From Sunxiuqinia dokdonensis (lineage in GTDB: Bacteria > Bacteroidota > Bacteroidia > Bacteroidales > Prolixibacteraceae), in contig NZ_LGIA01000160.1 in NCBI RefSeq assembly GCF_001270965.1, forward strand, positions 1 through 40,341: a DNA stretch of 40,341 nt, in the 5' to 3' direction. Below the pieces are notes generated by a model. That model saw only the letters and a list, made by a program, of their open reading frames with translations. It was not told the origin of the DNA and ran no database searches. Shown piece after piece: positions 34,134 through 40,341 of the stretch. The position numbers and the translations under genes are program-made. Within the stretch, counting starts at the first letter, position 1. Every line of letters begins with the position of its first letter.

Positions 34134-36581
34134 TCAGAAACTCATTTCAGCTCTAAAAAATATACCTCCTCGGTCAGCAAAGCTACTATGAGCATAGGTA
34201 CTCCCGAGCTGATGCACATATTCCACCCGTAATACTTTGAATATATTGGTTAGCCCGAAACCGATTTCGGCATAGGGCGAGTTTTGTTTGTTGTTATAAA
34301 ATTGGGGTAAGTCGAAAACGCCCGTATAAGAATCGCCCAAATCGCCATAATGGCATTTCAACGACACAATTTCACGTAGTTTGAGTGTCCTAATCAACGG
34401 TATTTTATTCAATATGATACCGCCACCATTTAAATGCATATGCAAATTGGTATAAATATTATGCGCGAATGATGCATGATGCAACAAGTTGAAACTGTAT
34501 TTGGCATATCCGAAAGACATGGAACCAACCGGTTGATCCAGCAAATTGAAGGGAGCATCGCCAAACAAATAGCCGGCATCCAGCATGTAGCTTACAAAAA
34601 CCTGTCGCATTAAAATTCGCCCTTGGATTGAGCCATGAAAATGATAATATAGATCAAAATGCTCCGTCGCGTTATCGGGAATAGTGGTTTGGCCGATATC
34701 GAAACTTAAATTGATTACCGGAGTGGGTGTACTATAATAAACTCGATCGAAAAAGAATTTATCGTAATGTTGTCCAAATGCGATTCTCGTATTGAAAAGC
34801 ACACCATAATTTTTATAATTATCGTAAACCAATTCATCTCGTGAAAATTGAACGTAGGGTGTACTGCTAGTGGAAGTGAAATAGGGCGACGCTTCAAAAT
34901 GAATATCGCTGGGCGTGTTGTACTCAAACCTGAACGCTATGGTCTGTTCTTCCAGTAAATATGGAATTTTCTCACTCGCTGTGAAAGCTGCAATAAAATT
35001 GGAGTTTCCTTTGTTATTCGGATTGTTTTTAATAAAACGCAAATATTTATTCTGTGAAACCAGATTGTAATCGTTTGCATACTGAACGCGCATAAGAAAC
35101 TTATCAGTGATCCCTGGTTGATAGACTAGGTTCACTCCGTATTTGAATTCCTTATTGCGGGTTCCGTACCCCAGAAAGCCACCAACTGAAAATTTCTTAA
35201 ACATCTGTTCGCTAGTTCTAATTGGAACCGTAAAGCGGCTGCCTTCAATCCGGTTGGTACTGTAGATATCGAACGCCGGCCCCAGATCAATTTTTCCTAC
35301 ATTAAAGTAGCTGGTCAAAGCCAGTCCCCCGATCTTGTCAATTCCTTTTATTACTTCTTGACCCTTTAGTTTATCGATCTGGGAATACGAATCAGCCCCA
35401 AATTGGCTCGATACAAATTCAGGCTGCTTGCCCCAATCACTTGCCTCAATTTTGTTCAGTCGTCCGGAAGTTGAGTAATGAATTGATTTATTAATTAGCC
35501 AATTGCCATTTGATATATTATCGGCGCGTTTTGAGCTATAATTTGATAGCGAATCTTTGTTTAAAGTGAGGGACATGTTTAGCTGGACTCTTTGTTCGTC
35601 GTAAAACCAGCTACCATCAGGTAGCTTTAGGTAGTCAACACGACCTTTAAAGCCATTAACAAAATTCAGGTTTGCCTGCCTGGCAATGTAAACATCAATT
35701 TCAGTTAAAGCAAAGCTTCCGTCTTCGACTACAAAATGGCCCGAAAAAAGTGGATTGTATTTGTTCTTCGGTGCAAAAGAAAAGTTAAAGAATTTTCTGT
35801 CATCAACAACAGTGCTGTCATTGAGGTACAAATTGTAGTACAACAAAGCAGAACTGCTTAAGGGTGAAATAAATCCCCTTTCCATGATGTTCACCTGATC
35901 TTTGTAAAAATCAAGGTCGACAGAAACATTAAGTAAGATCAGACTTTCGATCGCTTGGTTGATCCGGGGGAAAATCCCATCTTCCTTATTAAAAAGTGTA
36001 TTTACACCATCATGTGTCATGTCTTGTGCCTGTTCGGCCATGTAAACTGGCGAAAAACGAATCCTCCCATTATCCGATTCCACCGTCACCTCGTTAAAGT
36101 TATCAATCAGGCGAGTAATACTGGAGGTGGTGTCTACTGCAACATAGACCGTGGTATTTGTGAGTGTTTTATAATTCTCCTCATTCAGTATTCGACGCCT
36201 GTTTGCTTTCTTGTGTATCTGAATGAGGTTGAACAAAACCTTAGCCCGCTCCATTTCCGGTTTCACGGTTACTTCTCCAACTTTTTGCACGTGTTCTTCC
36301 AGATAAACAACCAAAGGCTTATCTCCAATTTTTATCACTGGGATTTCCTTCGGAAAATACCCTATCGTAGAGACGTATAGCGTATCGTCGTCTCCAACTG
36401 CCAGTTTGAAAAAACCGTCTGTATCTGCCATGATTCCATTGGTGGTACCTTTAATCAACACATTGGAAAAGGGAATGGGGTCATCGCTTTTGGCATCTTT
36501 CACGTAGCCGGATATTTCCCTGGCACTGAGGGGAAGATAAGTGATCGTTAAAAAGAAGATCATGGTGAACTTGTAAAACAT
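34134..36581 (-). CDS. DUF5686 outer-membrane protein with carboxypeptidase-regulatory-like domain
   Basis: An 815-residue outer-membrane protein typical of Bacteroidota. Signal peptide at about 1-20. Residues about 22-100 are a CarboxypepD_reg-like beta-sandwich (ISGYVKDAKSDDPIPFSNVL, then ADTDGFFKLAV). The remainder fits DUF5686: a periplasmic region and a long beta-barrel with many alternating aromatic strands, ending FFRAEMSF with a terminal Phe as needed for barrel insertion. Function unknown. The ATG at 36581 starts 21 bases after a small gene (36603-36806), so the two are co-transcribed. Confidence 0.85.
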   Translation of the reverse strand: MFYKFTMIFFLTITYLPLSAREISGYVKDAKSDDPIPFSNVLIKGTTNGIMADTDGFFKLAVGDDDTLYVSTIGYFPKEIPVIKIGDKPLVVYLEEHVQKVGEVTVKPEMERAKVLFNLIQIHKKANRRRILNEENYKTLTNTTVYVAVDTTSSITRLIDNFNEVTVESDNGRIRFSPVYMAEQAQDMTHDGVNTLFNKEDGIFPRINQAIESLILLNVSVDLDFYKDQVNIMERGFISPLSSSALLYYNLYLNDSTVVDDRKFFNFSFAPKNKYNPLFSGHFVVEDGSFALTEIDVYIARQANLNFVNGFKGRVDYLKLPDGSWFYDEQRVQLNMSLTLNKDSLSNYSSKRADNISNGNWLINKSIHYSTSGRLNKIEASDWGKQPEFVSSQFGADSYSQIDKLKGQEVIKGIDKIGGLALTSYFNVGKIDLGPAFDIYSTNRIEGSRFTVPIRTSEQMFKKFSVGGFLGYGTRNKEFKYGVNLVYQPGITDKFLMRVQYANDYNLVSQNKYLRFIKNNPNNKGNSNFIAAFTASEKIPYLLEEQTIAFRFEYNTPSDIHFEASPYFTSTSSTPYVQFSRDELVYDNYKNYGVLFNTRIAFGQHYDKFFFDRVYYSTPTPVINLSFDIGQTTIPDNATEHFDLYYHFHGSIQGRILMRQVFVSYMLDAGYLFGDAPFNLLDQPVGSMSFGYAKYSFNLLHHASFAHNIYTNLHMHLNGGGIILNKIPLIRTLKLREIVSLKCHYGDLGDSYTGVFDLPQFYNNKQNSPYAEIGFGLTNIFKVLRVEYVHQLGSTYAHSSFADRGGIFFRAEMSF

Positions 36582-36602
36582 GGGCTTCAAACTATTTGCT
36601 TA

Positions 36603-36806
36603 TTACCAGTCATTTTCGTTTAGGCTACTATCAATAAATGCAACAAAACGCTTAATCTCCTCCGATGTATTTAGAAGATAACCATCACCAAATTTCGATG
36701 AATAGATCAGATGGTACAGCAGTCTGATTTTCTTTAGAGATGGATACTTCAACATGCCAAGCGCCTCTGCGTATAGTTCGTTTCGATGCTTTGCTGTGTC
36801 ATTCAT
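36603..36806 (-). CDS. small conserved protein, copy 1
   Basis: A 67-residue protein with no signal peptide. Not a recognised family. It clearly aligns with the product of 39915-40151: both share R-x2-(L/I)Y-x-EAL, a later (Y/F)H-x-IYS-x-K-x-GD-x-YL-x-N, and EE-x-IK-x2-V-x-F(I/L). The helical, charged sequence suggests a small soluble protein. It stands 21 bases upstream of the DUF5686 barrel gene and 148 bases after the DUF4469 gene. Confidence 0.75.
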   Translation of the reverse strand: MNDTAKHRNELYAEALGMLKYPSLKKIRLLYHLIYSSKFGDGYLLNTSEEIKRFVAFIDSSLNENDW

Positions 36807-36852
36807 AAGCGTGGAATTTTCCTGTTATAAAAAGCTCAATGCAAGCTAAGTC

Positions 36853-36876
36853 GGGCTATTTTACAGACTGTAGCCC
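36853..36876. repeat. inverted repeat in the DUF4469-small gene spacer
   Basis: GGGCTA and TAGCCC form a 6-bp stem with a 12-base loop, next to the stronger palindrome at 36900-36933. Confidence 0.4.
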
Positions 36877-36899
36877 ATTGTGATTGTAGATGATAGTCT

Positions 36900-36933
36900 A
36901 TTCTTCCAGTGGACTCTAGTCCACTGGAAGAAT
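36900..36933. repeat. 16-bp perfect palindrome
   Basis: Arms ATTCTTCCAGTGGACT and AGTCCACTGGAAGAAT have a 2-base centre. It lies 22 bases after the DUF4469 stop, so it could act as a 3'-end hairpin of that gene, but no T-run follows and transcription probably continues into the next gene. It shares the ATT...GACT/AGTC...AAT frame with the palindrome at 75-107. Confidence 0.6.
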
Positions 36934-36954
36934 TTAAAGATTAAGATAAGCATA

Positions 36955-37650
36955 CTAAACTGTCAACAGATCTTTCAACACGCCTTTCTTTATCATCTTA
37001 TTTCCCTTAGGCAAAATACGCACCTCTAAGGTATATTCTCCGGCAGCAAGTTCCTGTGGAATTAAGAATACCACCTGAGAACTCGTCATCGTGATGATTT
37101 TGCTCACCCGGTTGACAGCACCATTGGCAGCTATAAAAAAAATACCTTGCTCGTCATCTTCCATGTTAAATTTGAGGCGTACACCCTGCAATATCGCTGT
37201 ACCGGTCGGGGTAATTATATTATTTACCGTATCGGATGCAATATCCTCAAAGTCATTAGGAATCGGATCGCTGCTCAATGGTTCTACTTTCTCAAATTTA
37301 AGGTCATTGGCAGTTTGGTTGTAGAATTTACCAAGCTTGACGTTAAATTTAACCTGGTGTCGCGATGGGTCAAATGAATCAGCTTTATCCCGGAATACAC
37401 CCTGTATAACAGGCCGGGCATTAATAAAACCCGTATTGATCCCAAAGCCTTGTTTCAGAAAATACTCATGGGCTTCAATAAGCTCCTGATAGTTCGCCTT
37501 TGCTTCGGCCGTTGTGATCCCGGATCCTTTGCGGGTCATATACTCAAAAATTTCGCTCTCCGTTACCGCTTCGTACCCGGTTACCTGGGCACGGCAGTCG
37601 TTTGGATCTTCCGTCATCGGATTGTCGATTAAATAATACTTGATTTTCAT
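36955..37650 (-). CDS. HU-like DNA-binding domain plus DUF4469 (Ig-fold) protein
   Basis: A 231-residue protein without signal peptide. Residues 1-125 resemble the HU-like DNA-binding domain of Bacteroidota (MKIKYYLIDNPMTED at the start, GYEAVTESEIFEYM, a helix region with NYQELIEAHEYFLKQGFG). Residues about 135-231 match DUF4469, an Ig-like fold (ILQGVRLKFNMEDDEQGIFF, ITMTSSQVVFLIPQEL). Function unknown; many genomes of the phylum carry such genes in several copies. It follows the patatin gene by 58 bases and precedes small gene copy 1. Confidence 0.8.
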   Translation of the reverse strand: MKIKYYLIDNPMTEDPNDCRAQVTGYEAVTESEIFEYMTRKGSGITTAEAKANYQELIEAHEYFLKQGFGINTGFINARPVIQGVFRDKADSFDPSRHQVKFNVKLGKFYNQTANDLKFEKVEPLSSDPIPNDFEDIASDTVNNIITPTGTAILQGVRLKFNMEDDEQGIFFIAANGAVNRVSKIITMTSSQVVFLIPQELAAGEYTLEVRILPKGNKMIKKGVLKDLLTV

Positions 37651-37708
37651 ACGGCATTAATTTTATGGTTTATAATTAAAAAATGATATGCTTGACAGGG
37701 TAAAACAT

Positions 37709-39958
37709 TTAAAACCAATATCCCAGGTTAGCTGAAAAAGTCAGATCATTGTTTAAATTGGAATAGCCAAATCCAATATCTACCGGCCCTACCATTGTTT
37801 TCATTGAATATTTGATGCCACCACCATGTACCATGCTCGCCTCAATCCAATCGGTCGGTAAACTTCCCTGCTGCAGCACGTTGTACATGAATGAAATGTA
37901 TTGCGATCCGGAAAGTTTCAAACGAAGCCCCAGTAATCCTATGGCAGCATAACGCTCTCCCACGGCAACCGGAGGTATTCCGTAAAAAGGAAGATGATAA
38001 CTAAAATATTGCGAGTAGGAATCTCCACCAATAAACGTCGATTTTGTCATCAGATAATCGGGACTAAACAAAGCACGACCATATAGATTGAATAAAAGGG
38101 CAGTGTTATGCCTAAAAGGAATTACATTCTTCATTTTTAGAAGAAGGGCAGAATTGACTTTTTCGTCCTTAAAATCTGCATCCAAAGAGAATTCAGCATA
38201 CAGGTTTGTTCCCTTTGACGGGAAGTAAAAATCGTCCATGTTGTCCAGTGAAAAATACGAGTAAACATTGGTGTTAAACCGGTCCACTTTTGCTGCTGAA
38301 ACATCAGGAAAGCTGTTGCTCTTAATAAAAGCATCGCCACTAAAATATTCCTCCTGAAGGCCAAGCCCGAAATTGTACCGCCTTAGAAAAGACTGGTATA
38401 GGTAAATTGCCCCTGATGCATAAAACAGATCTGCATTAACAAGTTTGGTTCCTTTTTCATAGATGTTGTAATTCTGATACTTGCCCCTGATTTCTGCTCC
38501 TGCGGTGGGGAAGTCATTTTTATTTGTTTCAGCCATCATGCTAAATCCCGGATTGGCCGACAATTCAGCGGTGGCAGATAAAAGTCCGAATGTATTCGAG
38601 TAGTTTTTTCGGGTTACGTTTAAAAGCAAGGCCGCCGCATCGGTTGTATTGACCTTGAAGCCAATATTCATGGAAAATTCTTTCTCAGTAGTAATAATCA
38701 ACTCCAGTGTTTTTCCACCATTGGTGTGATCATTGAGCGTGAAATAAATCTTTTCAAAACCTCCGTAACCGTAAATACGGTCAATGGCATTTTTGATTTC
38801 CTCATAGGAATAATTGCCTGGAACCGGCAAATTGAGCCTTTTCAGAAGAAATGCTTCGTTTATCTGTTTGGCCCCTGTCAGATTCACGTCATCGATCTCC
38901 CATTTTTCAGGAGCGATGAATTCGCGTGATTTTTCCCTGGGCCTTAGCTGGTATTTTTCTTTCAGTTCCCTCAGTTGGTCCCGTACCAGCCCGGCAGCTT
39001 CTTCCCCGCGCAGGACCAGGGTGTCTGCAGCTTCACCCGTAAAGCTCGAAACGGAGTAGCCAGTAATATCGGGCCGGATGGTCAAATCGCAAAGGCCGCT
39101 ATTGGCAGCGCCTTTTTCCATTCCCAGGAAATTGACCATCTGACCAACGATCTCGCCCATCGACTTGATTTCTTTCCGGGTATAAAAACCACCCCTGATA
39201 TCGACACCGATAATAATATCGGCCCCCATTTCTTTCGCCACGTCGGTAGGGAAATTATTTACAATTCCTCCGTCAACAAGGATCATCCCATCTCTTTGGG
39301 ACGGCCCAAAAACCCCGGGGATGGCCATGCTTGAGAACATGGCCGAAGGTAAAAAGCCATTCTTCATCACCACTTCCTCCCCGGTTTCAAGGTTTGCCGC
39401 CACGCAGGCAAACGAAATGGGCAATTTTGTAAAATCGGCATCTACGGGAACATTTCCTGCCAACCCGCAAAACAGGTTCATCACATTTTGTCCTTTGATG
39501 ACCCCCAGGGGAAGGCTTAATTTTTTGTTATCGCCATACGGGAGTGAAAACAGGTACCGCTGACGGAGCTCCTTATCATTTTCTGACAAGTATAGGCGGG
39601 GAACACCGTCCGACAAAATGGCTTCCCAATCTTGCTTTTCAATAATTTCGTGGATCTCATCGGCCCGATATCCGATTGAATAGAAGCCTCCAATCAAGCT
39701 GCCGATACTGGTGCCTACGATGATGTCGATGGGAATTCCTTCTTCCTCCAAAACTTTCAGCACACCGATATGGGCAAAGCCTTTGGCCCCACCGCCGCTC
39801 AAAACGACTGCAACTTTAGGATAAGGAACTTGGCAAGGGGCGGATTGGCTCCGGTTCACAATTCTTCCCGAAATGTTTGTTTTGTGCGCAAATACGGTGG
39901 CCTGACTGATAAAACTAAGGCAAATAGTCAGGGTTATTATTATTGTTAAGTGTTTCAT
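37709..39958 (-). CDS. patatin-like phospholipase fused to an Omp85-type outer-membrane barrel
   Basis: A 749-residue outer-membrane lipase. Signal peptide at about 1-24 (ATG 39958). The patatin domain at about 45-240 has the Gly-rich oxyanion loop SGGGAKGF, nucleophile S84 in VGTSIGSLIG, and D229 in VDGGIVNNFP, the Ser-Asp dyad. A POTRA-like segment follows (about 350-420), and the C-terminal 320 residues form a 16-strand-type barrel ending ANLGYWF. This PlpD-like architecture is typical of Bacteroidota; it may place a lipase at the cell surface. Its start overlaps the end of small gene copy 2 by 44 bases. Confidence 0.9.
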   Translation of the reverse strand: MKHLTIIITLTICLSFISQATVFAHKTNISGRIVNRSQSAPCQVPYPKVAVVLSGGGAKGFAHIGVLKVLEEEGIPIDIIVGTSIGSLIGGFYSIGYRADEIHEIIEKQDWEAILSDGVPRLYLSENDKELRQRYLFSLPYGDNKKLSLPLGVIKGQNVMNLFCGLAGNVPVDADFTKLPISFACVAANLETGEEVVMKNGFLPSAMFSSMAIPGVFGPSQRDGMILVDGGIVNNFPTDVAKEMGADIIIGVDIRGGFYTRKEIKSMGEIVGQMVNFLGMEKGAANSGLCDLTIRPDITGYSVSSFTGEAADTLVLRGEEAAGLVRDQLRELKEKYQLRPREKSREFIAPEKWEIDDVNLTGAKQINEAFLLKRLNLPVPGNYSYEEIKNAIDRIYGYGGFEKIYFTLNDHTNGGKTLELIITTEKEFSMNIGFKVNTTDAAALLLNVTRKNYSNTFGLLSATAELSANPGFSMMAETNKNDFPTAGAEIRGKYQNYNIYEKGTKLVNADLFYASGAIYLYQSFLRRYNFGLGLQEEYFSGDAFIKSNSFPDVSAAKVDRFNTNVYSYFSLDNMDDFYFPSKGTNLYAEFSLDADFKDEKVNSALLLKMKNVIPFRHNTALLFNLYGRALFSPDYLMTKSTFIGGDSYSQYFSYHLPFYGIPPVAVGERYAAIGLLGLRLKLSGSQYISFMYNVLQQGSLPTDWIEASMVHGGGIKYSMKTMVGPVDIGFGYSNLNNDLTFSANLGYWF

Positions 39959-40151
39959 GCCAGCAGTTGTCAACGTTTAAAAAATCTACTAAACCTTTAA
40001 TATCTTCCTCAGAGTTAATTAAATACTCATCTCCAAGCTTCAGTGAATAGATGTGGTGAAAAAGCAGGGAAACCTTTTGTGCATTCGGACTGGTAAGCTC
40101 ATATAGGGCCTCAGTATAAATATTGTCCCGTTGTTTGCAGATGCTTTTCAT
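39915..40151 (-). CDS. small conserved protein, copy 2
   Basis: A 78-residue paralogue of the protein at 36603-36806; R-x2-IY-x-EAL, HHIYSLKLGDEYLIN and EEDIKGLVDFL correspond position by position. Beyond the position where copy 1 ends (at about CW, residue 64) the frame runs on for 14 residues into the patatin gene, so its stop is 44 bases inside that gene. Its ATG overlaps the stop of the truncated DUF4469 fragment as ATGA, suggesting coupled translation. Confidence 0.75.
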   Translation of the reverse strand: MKSICKQRDNIYTEALYELTSPNAQKVSLLFHHIYSLKLGDEYLINSEEDIKGLVDFLNVDNCWHETLNNNNNPDYLP

Positions 40152-40267
40152 ATGATGTCAGTATAATAGAATAATTCCACCTGTGAATTACTCATGGTAA
40201 TGATTTTGCTTACCCGGGTGGCCGTGCTATTGGCCGCAATGAAAAAAATACCCTGATCCATCTTCAT
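40148..40267 (-). pseudogene. truncated DUF4469 remnant
   Basis: Thirty-nine codons from ATG 40267. QGIFFIAANSTATRVSKIIT matches QGIFFIAANGAVNRVSKIIT of the intact protein encoded at 36955-37650, and the DNA there is also closely similar. After SNSQV the similarity stops and eight unrelated residues lead to a stop that overlaps the next gene's start. The last third of the domain and the spacer palindromes present in the other copy are missing. The frame is also open from an ATG at 40315, adding 16 basic residues. Confidence 0.7.
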
Positions 40268-40341
40268 TCCTCTCCTTCTTCGGGCATATATAAATTGCCG
40301 GTAACGTTTTCCCATCGTGTTTTTAATACCTCAAAGTTGGC
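40264..40341 (-). CDS. C-terminal end of an unidentified gene (cut by window edge)
   Basis: The last 25 codons of an ORF that enters from beyond the window (ending TRWENVTGNLYMPEEGEE, then TGA). Its stop overlaps the ATG of the DUF4469 remnant. Too short to identify. Confidence 0.35.
   Translation of the reverse strand, partial: ANFEVLKTRWENVTGNLYMPEEGEE

Overview
The window looks like a chromosomal segment of a free-living member of the Bacteroidota, probably a Marinilabiliales/Prolixibacteraceae-like lineage. The lineage is inferred from gene families and promoter style, not from any marker gene. Supporting signs are TAnnTTTG-type -7 promoter boxes, a DUF5686 outer-membrane protein, an HU-like/DUF4469 protein, GH43 enzymes with an acetyl-xylan/feruloyl-type esterase, and a lipoprotein CHRD domain. 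Base composition is moderate and no phage, insertion sequence, CRISPR array, rRNA or tRNA was seen.

Layout. (1) 1-4.5 kb, minus strand: ppc (phosphoenolpyruvate carboxylase) followed directly by an LCIB/C-type carbonic anhydrase homologue, then a CHRD lipoprotein. (2) 4.7-11.4 kb, minus strand: a sulfite-reduction and siroheme operon, DUF2061 - precorrin-2 dehydrogenase - cysJ - cysI - hemD - YeeZ-like SDR - cobA. Its leader contains a 23-codon ORF in which 11 of the first 17 codons are Met or Cys, followed by mutually exclusive hairpins ending in a terminator. This is a textbook transcription attenuator and the most interesting object in the window. (3) 12.5-17.1 kb, minus strand: a small xylan-type degradation set of one esterase and two GH43 enzymes. 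(4) 17.4-21.6 kb, plus strand: a heavy-metal RND efflux cluster (His-rich small protein, CzcB, CzcA, CzcC) with about 1.8 kb missing between czcB and czcA, so that both genes are broken. (5) 21.9-25.2 kb, plus strand: a multi-PAS sensor histidine kinase with a frameshift in its last catalytic segment, then a mosaic of simple repeats and dinB on the minus strand. (6) 27-33.7 kb, minus strand: eight co-directional genes that look like a lipid pathway (periplasmic protein, TSUP exporter, CdsA, dolichol-kinase-like protein, acyl-reductase-like extended SDR, CDP-alcohol phosphotransferase, classical SDR, tandem VOC protein). (7) 34.1-40.3 kb, minus strand: a twice-repeated gene pattern, DUF4469 protein - small acidic protein - outer-membrane beta-barrel protein. 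In one copy the DUF4469 gene is a truncated remnant.

How the genes work together. The carbonic anhydrase can supply the bicarbonate that PEP carboxylase consumes. HemD, CobA and the precorrin-2 dehydrogenase make siroheme for CysI, and CysJ feeds it electrons to give sulfide for cysteine; the leader peptide would read Cys/Met supply. The kinase, cytidylyltransferase and CDP-alcohol phosphotransferase form a plausible alcohol - phosphate - CDP - phosphodiester lipid route. All function calls rest on motifs and family resemblance seen by eye; no database search was run.
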